DNA from: Casuarina equisetifolia
Taxonomy: Eukaryota > Streptophyta > Magnoliopsida > Fagales > Casuarinaceae
Length of the DNA: 64,000 nt
Assembly: GCA_028551475.1 (NCBI GenBank)
Contig: CM052356.1
Span: forward strand, 19,805,884 to 19,869,883
Direction: 5' to 3'
Position numbers and translations under genes: made by a program. The notes below the pieces were generated by a model that was given only the letters and a program-made list of their open reading frames with translations, was not told the DNA's origin and ran no database searches. The stretch's first letter is position 1. The number at the start of each line of letters is the position of its first letter. Shown here piece after piece: positions 1 through 12,570 of this stretch.

Positions 1-82
1 ATCAACTTCAAAGGGAACAACAATTTACAAACAACTCAGCATGCTGGGTCATGTTGTGAATGATAAAAATGCATGTCCGCAC

Positions 83-2521
83 CTTGGTATCGTTTGCCCT
101 GGTATGAGAATATGTCGAAGCAGTTCCATGATTTGATGGACTCCTTTCGTTTGTCTCCATTCTGCTCACAAATATATTAAGAGAACCAAAATCAATATAC
201 CAGACAGGAGGACATTAACACAAGACAAATAAGAATTTAAGTTAATAGCTAAATGGCAGAGTTATTAGCTTATGACTTTTAAGATTTTGGTTTGAATCTC
301 CCTACCTCTTTAGCCATCAACACAAAACAAACAAGGGAGACAAGTGCATGACTATCCCTTCTTATCACTCTCTAAACGTAATTAGTTTGCAATAATCGAA
401 TAACTAGTGGATTTCTTTTTCTACAAGTAATCTTATTCCCAAGAAATAAGATGGGAAAAAGAATGGCTTCTCCGAAGCACAAGTTGAGAACATTGACTGA
501 TAGTATTTACTCTCATTAAGTAAAAGATATAGATCCCATGGGATCAAGTCAATTTATCAACTAAAGGATTTCAAAACTCCTTGATTGACATGCACTAATA
601 TATAGTACAACAGATCAGAGGCTTTGGATCATAAACCAGTGATACTGCCGTCAAAAAACGACTGTCCAAAGATAAAACTTTTTGAGCACTCGATTAGCCA
701 ATGTGTACGTCGTGGAGAACATTCGGGCAGCTAATATCTACTCTAATAAATTATAGTCCTTCCTTTGTAGATACTGATGATATGTTCGTATTCAGAAGTT
801 AATCCCGTTGTGCTCTTGTCAGATTCTGCAGAGGGGATAATGAAGCCGAGAAGATGGCAACCAATAGTACAGCACTTTGTGGGTTAGTCGGGACATTGAG
901 GTTTGAACCTAGCCCTTGACTTTTAGGACATTTTGGGATCAATACTTTTAAATCCAACGGATCAGGGATATGCATTTTGTTAACAGGATCGAGGGCTCAC
1001 GTTAAATCACGTCTTTCTTAGAGATAAAGCCCCTAGGCTACATTCACCAAAATCTATGTACGACTCGAGACTCTCGCCAACAAGTCCCTGCTATCCACAC
1101 CATCAAAGTCGCTGACCTTGTGAATGTTTATGCATGTAGATTCCCCTAACCCGAGTTATTTTATTCATTTGCATAGACGATAAGATGCAGGTTATGAGAA
1201 GAAAGCACGAAAAATAAGCGTAGAGCGGCTGCGAATACACTCACCCTTGGAACTTCTGCAGTGTGGTCAGTGGGTTAGCTTTCACATACGCTGATACACC
1301 TTCCACATCAGCCAGCCCAAGCCTATGGTTTGGACCAATATCTGACCGCCCCTGACCTGCAACATTCATCATAGATAGAGCCATTGCTCTGGCTTTATCA
1401 GACACCAATCCAATAATTCACATGGACAAAGGTCAGTCTTAGCCCAACTCTATTTGTTTTAGTTCGGAAACAGTGGATGGAATGATACATTTTTTGTCGC
1501 ACTTGGATAACAAAACTCTCAAACAAAGAGAATAATAGAAGAAGAGATAAGACTCCAGAGTCCTTTGGTGGGGGTGAGGAGGAATCAATTACCTGATCCT
1601 TTGTCAGTGCTCTTAACTGTTCTATACATCTGCATGAACACCAAGGAGAAAAAATAAGAAAATGGACCACATTGTCAAGATTTACCCTCTAGATGCTCTT
1701 TTGTCCTAACCCCTTGTTCTCCATCCCTCACTACAAATGGATCTTGTCAACAAGAACATGAACACGAACACCGTAGCTAGAAGAACAAAAAACTACTCTT
1801 GAATTCAAAGACACGAGGATTGAACTGTGGCCCACCTGCAAGTGACTCTTAACGTGAGCTAGGGTTAGATCCTTCACATTCATCAATTCTAAGACGGACT
1901 TCGGTGTTGCTCCTGTTGAAAAGGGAAAAAGTAAACTTGTCAAAGGAGGAACAAAGGATAATCACTTTTGTGTCGAATAAGGAATAAACCTCGAAACAAA
2001 CATGAGATAAAGAACAGATACGTCCATGGTTGTTCTATATTACTTTCATGACCGCCAAGAAGTTCAACTGCGTGAACGAAATGGGCATGGAGGGTCGCCG
2101 TCCATCTCATTCTGGGAGCTCTGACGCTTCTTTTCACTCCACTTATCAATCTTGCACTTCTCTTGAACTCACGGCCGTAGATTTGAGGCTGCTGATCGTG
2201 GTGGTACGGATGGTTTCTTGGCAGTTGTACAGGTAGGGGACTCAAATCTGTCATTTTAAACCCTAAGCTTAAAGTTGGCTCACTAAGACCAGGATTATAA
2301 CTCTTCTCTGGCTGGTTGAAGCCATTTTCATGGCTCAAATCGCTACAGCTGCTTCCAGAATCGGTGGCTGAGTTCCCACTGGTGCAGATTGCTTTTCTTC
2401 TAAATCCATCACAGCTCACTTCCTTAGTTTCAAAATCTGAAACTGAAGGTGGGCTGATCTGTAAGGAAAGGTCAGGAAGGGGTGTTGGAGGTGCCATTAT
2501 AGGGTTTGAGCTGAGGAACAT
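83..2521 (-). CDS. KAN4: KANADI-type GARP transcription factor (KAN4/ATS), 3' end outside window
   Basis: Exons read on the minus strand are 2521-2044, 1912-1836, 1629-1593, 1356-1245 and 161-83; all phases agree and give 261 codons, with the last exon(s) lying left of the window. The N-terminus carries the PDLSLQISPP motif (residues 16-25), then the DSGSSxSDLSHEN block and QIYGREFKRS, both features of Arabidopsis KAN4/ABERRANT TESTA SHAPE. The GARP (Myb-like) DNA-binding domain starts at RAPRMRW near residue 134 and crosses the first two introns (LHAHFVHAVELLGGHE, then ATPKSVLELMNVKDLTLAHVKSHLQ split as family members do; exon 2 is 77 nt), followed by MYRTVKSTDKGSG. KANADI proteins are nuclear repressors of abaxial organ identity, and KAN4 acts in ovule integument outgrowth and seed-coat flavonoid control. 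Start chosen at the first ATG of the open frame; a second Met at residue 9 is possible. Exon 5 is the least certain, supported by phase and a METNE..STYSH-like block. Confidence 0.88.
246..301 (+). repeat. tRNA-derived SINE-like pol III promoter boxes in a KAN4 intron
   Basis: TAGCTAAATGG at 246-256 fits a pol III A box and GGTTTGAATCTCC at 289-301 fits a B box, with about 32 bases between them, the usual spacing in tRNA genes and tRNA-related SINEs. No cloverleaf can be folded, so this is more likely the head of a decayed SINE than a tRNA gene. It lies within the 162-1244 intron in antisense orientation to KAN4. Ends and target duplications were not found. Confidence 0.35.
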
Positions 2522-3149
2522 GAGGATGATGGAGATCTGGCTTCCTCAAAGACTCCCCAGTTCTCAAATTTAAAGACAAGGAAAGAAGAGAGAACGAGAG
2601 AGCTCCGGGCCGTGAAGACACTTCAGTAGGAACAGCAAAGAATAGGAAATAGAAAGCTAGATATGGGTTGCAACTTCGAAGGGAATGGTATGAAAGAGTT
2701 GAAAAGGAAGGGTATCAGTTGTGATTATATCATGAGTGCCTCATGATTTGCATTGGGATATATTCAGGAAGAGAGAGGAAGAGGGGTGGGAGGCAAAGAT
2801 AGGCTTTTTCTACTAGGATCCTAGTAGGTTTGATGGAAGTGCCGAATACATACAGAGGTGAAAAAATAGCAGAGCCTCCTAGTCAGATAAAGAAAAGCCG
2901 GAAAATAGAAAGCGTTCAGAGTTTTTTGGGATGAAGGTTTGAAGGAATGGTTAGTGAAAAGAGGAAGTTCTGTATTTATGGGCGCTGAAAGCGATCAGAG
3001 ACCTTTCCACAGAGAGAGAGAGAGAGGGCTCCGTTTTTCTTCACATCCGTCTTTATATTTGGGAATGAAAAAGGAAGTGCAGGGAGATAATGGTGGCTCC
3101 TCCCTGGAAACCGAGAAAACAAAAGGGGCACTGTTTTATGGAATAGCGG

Positions 3150-3200
<51 letters not shown>

Positions 3201-3350
3201 CTCGCTCCTGCTCCTGGATCGCGACCCATATAAATTCCCTCCTCTTCCTGTTTCTATCTGATTCTACTGCAATTATTTATTTATTTTTCATGTTTTTCTT
3301 AAACTGGAATATTCCCATTTCCTTTCATTAGAGAGGATTGACTGGCAGGC
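2522..3350 (-). promoter_or_regulatory. KAN4 upstream region with (TC)n tract
   Basis: Presumed 5' leader and promoter of the minus-strand KAN4 gene. It has short purine-rich stretches and an uninterrupted (TC)23 microsatellite at 3152-3197, about 630 bases upstream of the start codon; read in gene orientation it is a (GA)n tract. In plants such GA/CT tracts near start sites are bound by BBR/BPC factors, which is family knowledge, not shown here. No convincing TATA box was chosen. Confidence 0.4.
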
Positions 3351-3660
3351 TCAAATATCCCTGTTCAAACCTGCCCTTATTATTATCTCATTCTTGCGGA
3401 CGTGGCTGTTAGAATCCTTTCATGTGAGTTAAAACTTATTTTATGCTATTTTTAACAAGTCATTTATTTATTTGTGTATAAAAAACTATTTGAATCTAAA
3501 ATCTAATATTATATTAAGAAAATTATAAGGTTAAATCAAAAATATACAATTTTTTTTTATAAATAAGCATGAACCAAATGGAGGATCTTTTAATGTGAAA
3601 AATCAACGGAAAAATGTGATTTACGAAGCACCTATGCTCATGGCAAATCAAATCCACCAT

Positions 3661-4065
3661 GGAATGTTCAAAAAAAAAAAAAAAATCTTGTTAGGGTCAG
3701 TCCAACCCCAACTCGAGCAACGCTGACCACTGCCAGCAGCTCCAGGCTAGTGTTCCCTCTTCCTACGTGAACAGAACCAAGGCTAATCCGAGTCTCTGGT
3801 CCCGGTGGCAGCCAATAGGCATCGAGCTGTACACGTGCGAGCCTGAGCCCAGAAGATATTAGAAAAGAGTGGCCTCGTGAGACATCAGTAGACCAGGGAA
3901 TATTAACTATAAGAGGGAGGATAGCCGGAGTGGCTGGGATGTCCGGCGCCACCAGGTTCGCTGACCCACGTGCAGCTCTCTCACCCACTTCGCATCCTGC
4001 CAGTTTATAGAATAGAAACTCCTTCTCACGCGCATTTTCATTTGCACCCCCTGGAATGCTCAAAA
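3661..4065. repeat. GC-rich insertion flanked by a 13-bp near-perfect direct repeat
   Basis: GGAATGTTCAAAA at 3661-3673 and GGAATGCTCAAAA at 4053-4065 match at 12 of 13 positions and enclose about 380 bases that are clearly richer in GC than both flanks. Just inside the left repeat there is an A15 run, so the insert ends in poly(T) when read on the minus strand. The arrangement looks like a target-site duplication around a retroposed short element or a gene fragment. A 131-codon open frame on the minus strand spans the insert but resembles nothing I know and has low-complexity ends, so it is not called a gene. Confidence 0.4.
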
Positions 4066-7000
4066 TGCCTTGTAATCTTCTAGTTATAATACGTTAATAT
4101 AATAGATTCTAAAAATTTATGAGGTAAAAAATAGTTGAGGGGTCAGAACAATTGGAATATGAAGGACAAGAACATTAAATGAAAGACAGAGTGGTTGTTA
4201 CCATGCGTTAGTGGGTCTCGTGAAGTTATCCAGCTCCACATCGTACACTGAATGCTGCAAGTGGTCGTGGCATTATATTGCCATAACTTGTCCCAAAGTG
4301 CTCTATAATTGGCGCGTGAGGTACGGTTTCCATAGGGAAACACGTGGGGATGGCAAAACGAAGTCCAAGCTCAAGGTTTCCTTTCAACGACTAGTGTTTG
4401 TCTAATCCATAATCTATACGTTCCCCAATATTCCCTCTCCGTGTCCAATTATTCCTTGGCTATACGCATCTGTCGAGCCCCTCCCGCGCGTGGAAATCCT
4501 CACCAAATACCATACTCCACGGCGTCAACATGGTTCCCATCACGTGACTTGTGGACGTGACCTTGTCTAGGCGATAGGCTCTTCTTTGTACTCTTCCGTC
4601 GTAGTTATTTTCTCGCCACACCCGTTTAATATGCTGCAATATCTGTTTAATTACGCTCGGAGCCCTATGCTTTTGCCTTTTCTTTATTCTATTACTTTAT
4701 ACGGGGATTACAATAACAACAAGATGGCTGGAAAACGTTAATCATTTGTTAATACTTTCCGAAGCTGCGGTCAGCGCCTGATGCGCTCTAGATTCTCCGG
4801 GAACCGAAATCTTTCCGACTTCTGTACTAAATTATTGTCGCCACCGAGCTCTCTGTCTATCTCTCTCTCCTTTCTTTCTCCCAGGTCGGATTTGGATCAT
4901 CCGGTCAACATGTCTCTGTGTGGTTCACCAGCGAAGTTTGTCAAATGGTTTGGGTGAGATATTCCATATTCCATGTGTTTGTCTTATAAGAGCACTCCCT
5001 GACCTCCTACTCTATTTCCCAGTTTAGATGTTTTTCTTTCTTTTTTTCTTTTTTTAATATTTTCTTCTTCTGACAGAAAGGACCCACTTTGGTTTCTTCT
5101 TGAAGCTACCTTGCATGTTGTTTCCGTAGGGCATCTTACCGTGGAAGAGAAAGCCGAATACCCACTTTGGTATATTATATAACTTGGGTTATCTCTTGAA
5201 CTTGTTTTGCATTTATTCTCGGTTCAGTGCAGATCAAGCAAGAACAAACATATTCTACGTTGTACATCACCTACAGAAGTATTCTCTTTTGTATTGTATC
5301 TGCTGCCTGTTTTTTTACAGTTTATGTCGGGGAGATGCTTCACCGTCAAATCATATGATTCGTAGATACTACTGTGTTCAACCCTTCACGTGCATGGCAA
5401 GAGGATTGTTTAGCAAGTTTTTACATTTTATTAACATATCTCTAAGCTTAAATGCGGAGATTCTCGGGTCAGATCCAGAGATCGGTTCATTCTTTTTCTG
5501 CAATTTGAATTTTCACATGAAAGAGAACGTGGGATTGTTTAAACAGTAGCTCTTTATTAAACATATCTTTTCTGTAAGGATCACCGGAAAAAGGAAGAAG
5601 AAGACCATAACTAGTTTCTTGATTTGACATCTGAAGTGAAAGGGAAGTCCGGCGAGCATGACCAAAAGCGTGGGAGCTTATACAATTTGATTCGATCCTT
5701 TTCTTTTTTCCTCGACCCAATGCGAAGAATGACTTCTTCTTCATAGTTATTCGTGAGACTAGAGTACAGCTAAACAAGCATATGTCGCTTTGAAATTCGA
5801 ATCTCGCGTTCTTCACCCGCTCCCCTTTGAGTATTAGCGAAAAGACAAAAGCGAAAGCAAGGAATCACCGAAATCAGCGCCGTTTAGGCTTACGTGCACC
5901 GCGACATTACAGCATCTATATTCTACTGAAACAAATATGATCGCTACTTGCAGGAAAATTTCGTCATATCCTGTCTCTATTCACAGGACTTCTTTTATCT
6001 TTCCGAGACGGGACGAGTTGTGTCCTGAGATTTGAGAAATGGAAGATCAAGGCTGACAACAGTGATTACCTAAGAGATCGTAGGGATTACAGTTTGCATT
6101 AACAACATGGAGAAAACTCACTTCTTAAGGCTCAATAATAGATTGAAAATATACGACATATCATGCATTTAACTTTGGGTTTTCTCCAGTACTTTTTTCC
6201 GTAGAAGAACAACATCTGCAACAAGCATAAAGAGAAATGGGCTCATTGCTTTACGCATGAGAGGCATCAGCGATTGTGACCAGTGGGAACGTAGCGATGT
6301 GGATAGAGCAAGTTCACCTACTGATGATTTATACAAAACCTGTTGATGGAAGTCAGACCGCAAGCAATGTTCTCATAATTGGTTTAAACCTGAGAAACAA
6401 ACCTGAACCTTGTGGTTTTGAAGATTCAACACTTTTCTATTTGGATACAGCTAGAGAATTGATCAAGAAATTACCTGAAATTATATAATGTTTTGGCTGA
6501 CTTTTGATGCCTTTCTTTTTTTGTTCTTCACTGTATAGATAATACAGAATTTAGATGGACACATATACTGAAGATCTTCAACATCTCATTCCACGGCCAT
6601 AATGAAGTCAAAAAGCATGAACATTATTGTATATAGGTTCAAGGGCCATACGAGGATATGAATCAAATTATTTTTGTTTCAAAAAGCTCTAAAAAAATTC
6701 GATCATAGTACTTCCTTTTGAGTTTATATTTTAAGTCATTTTTCAAGGAGAAAATGAAAGTAAGATTCCCTCCTTGCTTGCCAGAGTGATGATCCTCAGA
6801 CGGGTATGTTTGACTTCAACTTAAATAATTTCAATTAAAAAAGGAGCTAAAAGTGAATATTGGAGGATTATGCAAAATTGCAGGGATTCTTTTACAAATC
6901 AAAATGGAATAGACAGAAATTGGAGGCCTTCGACTGTGCGACGAGACTGACATTGACCAACGCTGTTCGACCGTCTCATTCGACAGAAAATTGGCCAATG

Positions 7001-9050
7001 GACTGGCACGTAATTCTTTCTACGTTTCAAGTGAAGAAATTACAGGGATCTTTTCCAGCGCCTTTATCCTTCATATCAGTGTCTCAATCACAGTGAGAAG
7101 GATTCAAGGGCTATGAACAGCAAATGGACCATAATAGAACAACGAATAAATAGGTCTACAGTTTTGGACAACTCTATTTTATAAAGGTCCTTTTCTGTTT
7201 TCTCTACTTTTCGCTGGATGAAACATTATCAAAGTTGGACTGCTCCCTCGTCGCGGGACCCAGAGAAAGAGAATCATCATGTGCCCGTAAACAGTATTGG
7301 GGATTTCCGAATGGCCACCGAAATCTGATCCCGTCCATTTCACGTCTTCACTTCTGCCCCTGTTATCAGAGCACTGGAATTGGAGAAGATAAAAGACGCT
7401 TAAACTTCATCCCTCGTAACATGTTTTATGATTTTACATTTTGCGATCCATTTTTATGGCACTGTTCCTAACTTGCAACTTGGCATTGTATTATCGCCAT
7501 CGCTAGGGGCCCTCACCGCTTTCGGCTCTTCCTTTTCTCGTAGACCTTCTTCTTTAGTTTCCCATTCTCTGGGGAAACCAGTTATAGCCGTACTGGGGAA
7601 ACGTCTGCCCATTGTTTTTCCATCGTCGTCGTAGGGACCGTGGGGAGCTGCTACTTTTTTGGTTGGTCCAGGCCTTGTGTTTCCCATCTTTCCAGGGTTT
7701 GACTCATCCCAGCACAGACTGAAACAATGCCACTCTATGCTGTCAAATGTCACGCGGTGCTTCTCATCGATAATAAAGAAGCAAAACTTAAACCTTCAAT
7801 GTCAACATCAGCACAATAATTCCCCCGTTTGCTTTTCAAAAGGAGCAACCTGCTTCAATGACGTAAATGTCTGAACTGCATTGCATTCATGTAGAATTAT
7901 TGTTCACCGCTCTTCGAGCTTTCCTAGTTCTAACTTTTGAAAAGATAGACTGCTAGCCGTATCAATAATCACGATAACGACGTAACGAGTAGTAAAAGGG
8001 TATAAACTTGAATCATGTCTGTTTGGCTTCAGATTTTTATTTTTATTTTTATTTTTAAATGGAACACCTTCTCCAACTTTTGGAGTTCGTGAATTTAAAA
8101 ACTGAACAGAATAGAATAAAGCTGCTTTAGGAAGCATTAAAAAAAATCAAATGATTACTTAACGTGTTGTACTATTTAAAATTTCTTATAAGGTCAGACT
8201 ACAGGAAATGGAATTTCTTGATGTCCCTTTTGGTCGATTAATATACCATAATATGCCAACTCGAAGCTTTGAAAATGGGGAATGGAAGACACATGGCTAT
8301 ATCAGATGCCTACCCCAAAAAAAGAACAAAGAAAATAGTGTCACTACCACTATACAACACCCAAATGTAGCGTGAAGAAATGTTATACGACTTACCAGTC
8401 CATAGTAGAATATTGAGAGATCGTGTAAGGCCAGGCAGAAGAGATCAGTAGTTAGTGACAACAAATGGTATAAAAACTTGGGAGATGAGACAGTCCTGAA
8501 ATCTGATTGCTGTCCATTTAATGTGCAAAATTAGTCCATATCACCACAACATGGATGGCAAAGTTATTGAAACAGCATCGACAAAGTCCCATCTCCCACA
8601 ACTTGCCTCTACTAGATTTTATTCCGTGATCTTTTTAGATGCTATGTTTAACTTCAAAGATATGTTAATCAAAAGGATAAGTTCCATCTAAAACTTATGT
8701 AACCATGTTTTACTTCAACCTTATTGCATTCATGGTAGAAGCACCCACTAATATTAGAATAAAAAAGTCAACTTTCACAAAATATTCGATCAAACAAGTG
8801 ATTTTCTAACCAATGGAAGTATTATGGACTGTTAAAATAGAGATAAACTACATTAGCAAAATGATAAATGAACATCAATTATGACCCCAAAACAAGTTTT
8901 CATTTATATTAAACAAAAAAAAAGTGCCATAGCATTGTTTTTAGATCAACTGATTAACAAGATCAATTACACGATCTATATTCATAATTAGGCATCGTTA
9001 CTATATTGGTGGTCATGTTGAGATTTGTTTCCTGTGACATGTGTAATTAG
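4066..9050. other. Long intergenic stretch, no gene recognised
   Basis: Both strands were read for conserved domains and spliced frames. Short open frames exist (longest about 120 codons at 5184-5549) but none has plausible composition, splice context or family resemblance. Visible items are a CACGTG box near 4543, a run of ATTTTT units at 8034-8058, and scattered pyrimidine tracts. A short frame near 4911-4960 followed by plausible donor and acceptor sites could be part of an unrecognised transcript, but I cannot support a model. An RNA gene without coding potential cannot be excluded. Confidence 0.4.
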
Positions 9051-9180
9051 GCCCAACGGGCTTTGACGGACCACAGCCGCTTGTCACTGGGCCCAAATAC
9101 TGGGCCTATTCGGTCACGGCTTCGTAATCGGGGCGTAGATGGCCCATTCATTATCCAGATTAAGTGGACTTCAAGCCCAT
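9051..9180 (+). promoter_or_regulatory. Cluster of GGCCCA/TGGGCC (site II-type) boxes upstream of TMEM147
   Basis: Five copies of the GCCCA core occur within 130 bases: GCCCAAC at 9051, GGGCCCAAA at 9089-9096, TGGGCCTA at 9101, GGCCCAT at 9141-9147 and AGCCCAT at 9174-9180. Such site II elements, bound by TCP factors in plants, are common in promoters of constitutively expressed housekeeping genes. They end about 135 bases before the TMEM147 start codon, and no TATA box is evident, which fits that class. Confidence 0.55.
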
Positions 9181-9316
9181 CGCAGTAGCTCAGCTGAGAG
9201 TGGTTAATTCGTTAATTATTAAACGATGAAGGTTCATGAAATAACCAAGCGTCATCGACTGAGCAGTGGTGGCGCTGGGATTTTTGGGAAGGAGATCCGG
9301 AGACTGACTACTGAGG

Positions 9317-11916
9317 ATGACGGTGTTTCATTTCTTCAACTGTGCCATCCTCACGTTCGGCCCTCACGCAGTTTACTACTCCGCCACGCCGTTGTAAGTA
9401 TCGCTGCTCTCTATTCCGTTGTAATTTTTTTTTCTTTGTATTCCGTCGATCTGTTTCATCTACGAAGCTCAATTCCATGTCGCGGATTTGGTTCTCCTAT
9501 GCTGTTACAGAAACCCTAAGTTATTCTAATCCGATCTGATTATGAAAAGCTGGATTTTTGGTGTTCTCTGTAGATTCACATTCTAATTTAGACATAAGCG
9601 AATTAATGAGGCGAAACTTTTGTGTGTTAAATCAATCTCTGCTGCTTCGCCAATTTGTGAATTCGAGTGGCTGTAATAATTATGCGTGCGCAGGTCCGAG
9701 TATGACACAATTGGCACATCTGTTAAAGCAGCTCTTGTCTATCTCGGAACGGCGTTGGTAAAGGTTCGTCGATACTGTCGTAGACCCAACTTCGGTTCTT
9801 GTATGGCACGATGTCTTGAATTTGGATTCCGACTTATGCCTAACATTATCTTGCAGCTTGTTTGCCTAGCAACCTTTTTGAAGGTATCGGAGAATGATAG
9901 CTTCGACCCGTATCAGGTAGTTTCGACTTCGCCTTTTGAATTACTAGCATGGTATTACCTGAGAAATATTACTAATTTTGTTTGTTGAAGTCGTGGCTGA
10001 TGAATTTCACTAGTGTGTGTAAATTTTCAATGTGTTAACACAAGAAAACTTGCGTTGTTTTTGTTTTGGTTTTCACATCAAGGAATATGCATGTTATTTC
10101 TCCCATATCCTTCCCTTCCCCCAATTTGCCCCTTTGTGTCTGTATTGGTGGTACTGTGGGATGATTTATTAATGCTAATGATAAGCGAAGTTCCTTTGAA
10201 TCAAGAAGATTGGTATTTTGCTTTTTATGCCTGGGTGTGTTTGGAGGGGAGAGCAAGAGGGAGTTCGTAAAAGTAATGAACTTTTTGAACTGTGGTGTTA
10301 ACCGAATGTAAGCAAAATGCACTGCTTGTTCCCTCACTAAATGAATAGAGTGGTAGTGTCTTTGTGTGCTGCTATTCAAGCATTTATGTGTTTTTACATA
10401 ACCTCAATCCATCTTGACTGCTGCTGTATTAGTGTACGGAAAAGAGAAAGAAAGAGAGGTGGTTGATAATCTAGATCAAACAAGGAAAACAGTTGGCGTT
10501 GAATTTCTCCTGTTTGAGGTTTTCTAACCACTCAAGAAAGTTTCTTTTACTAATTTTAAAATAATCATGAAAAGTGATAGTTGGTGGTGACTCTAGAGGC
10601 CTTCTGTTAGTTTCTTGGATGACATGCAGCTCTTCATTGCTCTTTGGGCAAGTTGGAGTAAAATAAAGCTCTAGTATAATGATACTCTTTTTGCATTATT
10701 GATATTCTCATTGACTGGAGTTTTAGGTCATTAGGTCTAAATTACGAGTGCCTTTCATTTTCAGGAACTGTTGAAAGCTCTAATTGGTTTTATAGATGTT
10801 GCTGGGCTTTACTTTGCCTTGACTCAGTTGACTCACCGGAACATTTCCCAAAATCATAAATTTCAAGCAGTTGGACTTGGTGAGTAGAAGATTAACATAA
10901 ATTATTTTAGAAAGCAGTGGCTTTTCCTTTAATTTCTTGATCAACTTCGATGCACTTGTTGTCTTTGAATATTCTTTTCTGTAACTGCGTTTTTGTTAAC
11001 TTTGAGAGGGCTATGACACCTTTTTACCTGTTTTGTAGGGTGGGCTTTCGCGGATTCTGTTCTTCACAGATTGGCACCTCTTTGGGTTGGCGCTAGAGGG
11101 CTGGAATTTACATGGGATTATATTTTGCAAGGCATTGAAGCAAATGCTAATCTGGTATATTTATTTCCTTCTCTTTTTTGTGTGTTTATTATCGTTATTA
11201 TTATTTTTTCATCGCTCCAGCTTTGGATGTCCTCAGGTCTAGGTTAGCAGTTTTGGACATATAATATCTAGTTTGATAGTCTGAAGATTCACGTAACGAT
11301 CTTACATTGGTCAGATTCCAGGAGGTTTGACATTAGTCATTTGTTGATGAAGAAATTCGGCTGTTGTGGATTTTGTTATACATGCTGAGTTAATTTTCTA
11401 TCTTCATTGTTTGCTTTCTCGTTCTTATATCCTATTCTTTGGCGTTTTCTTAATCAGGTGCTGAGTATATCTCTAGCTGCATTGGGCTCTTTGATGTGGC
11501 TCCGGAAAAACAAGCCCAGGACTCTGATTCCTATAATATATATATGTGCTGGCATTGTCGCAACCATGCCATCCATTACAAGGTTCGCTCCAGAACAACC
11601 CTCATTACTGCCTCTTAAAACTTTTTGAGTATTTTGCATGGCTAAAATTGAGGCATTTACTGTTAGCACATTAGACACTTAACCAAAACTTCTATCTTCT
11701 GGCTTCCTGAACAATGACTAATCACTATGGCTCCTATTTCGAGTCATTCTTTTTATGTTCTTTCATTCTCTTCGCTTTCCTCTCCCTTGCAGCTACTTAA
11801 GGCGAGGTTTGGGCTGGCACTTGCCGAAGGTGGTAGGGTTTGAACTCTTCACGTCATTGGTGATGGCTTTTATAAGCTGTCAGCTCTTTGCGGCATGTCA
11901 GAAACCCTCTGCCTAA
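9317..11916 (+). CDS. TMEM147: TMEM147 homologue, BOS-complex membrane protein of the ER translocon
   Basis: Seven exons: 9317-9393, 9694-9763, 9857-9916, 10765-10879, 11039-11154, 11458-11582, 11793-11916. They join in frame to 228 aa, close to the 224 aa of human TMEM147. The N-terminus MTVFHFFNCAILTFGPH, the SEYDTIGTSVKAALVYL segment, the GLGWAFADSVLHRLAPLWVGARGLEF stretch (shown here in parts of one conserved region) and the mostly hydrophobic multi-pass profile match the family. In animals TMEM147 joins nicalin and NOMO in the BOS complex that helps insert multi-pass proteins at the ER translocon; the plant role is inferred. All introns are GT-AG. Start is the ATG at 9317, where similarity to animal TMEM147 begins; the upstream GGCCCA cluster suggests constitutive expression. 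The gene converges on PETM, whose coding end lies 654 bases downstream. Confidence 0.93.
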
Positions 11917-12570
11917 GGAACTCTGTCATTACTCCAGATACTGCGGGACTATAAGGCAAAGAGAGGTCCTCTAGGCGGCATAGTTTCTTACAGGACCTAG
12001 TCTCAATTATAGCCTTAAGGCGGCTTTGCTGTTTTGCTTGAATTTCGGAGTCTCTTAATGTGGCCTGAGAAATGTATTGCTCTCTTTATTTTTTCTTTTT
12101 CTTTACTTGTTTTGACACTCAAGTAGATTTACGGATACAGACTTTCTGCATTGTAACCTCAGATGAAATCTGTTTAGAAAGCACTCATCAAGTTTTGACT
12201 ACGCTTTATTTCCATTCTTCCAAGTTTTGTGGACGTTGCATCCGGACAGCCATCTTCGATATGATGTATTAAACTTCTCTAGATGTGTTTTATTGCACTA
12301 ACTTCAAGGGCTCTTCAAGGGTGCAAGCCTTATCACACCTGATTTATGGTTCCATTGCGGTATCTTAGACATTTAAACTTGATACATGAAGGCAAATCTG
12401 CCGGTAAATATATAGGGCAGTCCAATTATGCTTTCAAAGTACTACACAGCATGAACAAAAAGATTGAAAAATAAAAGCCCTAATCTGCACTGATACACCA
12501 ACCAATAGACATTCAATGTTAGCAGCAATGCTCGGGCGAGCATTCTGTCTCCATCTTTCTTCTACCTTGG
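11917..12570. other. Shared 3' region between convergent TMEM147 and PETM
   Basis: Contains the 3' UTRs of the two convergent genes. Poly(A)-signal-like AATAAA occurs on the plus strand near 12469 and on the minus strand near 12286-12291, so the two transcripts may overlap at their 3' ends. A short open frame at 12072-12272 is not convincing as protein. Confidence 0.4.

Noticed and set aside
246-301. A functional tRNA gene
   Set aside because: A and B boxes fit, but no acceptor stem or anticodon arm can be folded.
2030-2573. Plus-strand open frames over KAN4 exon 1
   Set aside because: They are antisense to a well supported KAN4 exon and have no domain similarity of their own.
5184-5549. 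121-codon frame on the plus strand
   Set aside because: Composition is that of pyrimidine-rich noncoding DNA, no domain resemblance, no splice partner.
7223-7874. Several overlapping short frames on both strands
   Set aside because: Mutually overlapping, no conserved motifs; typical chance frames.
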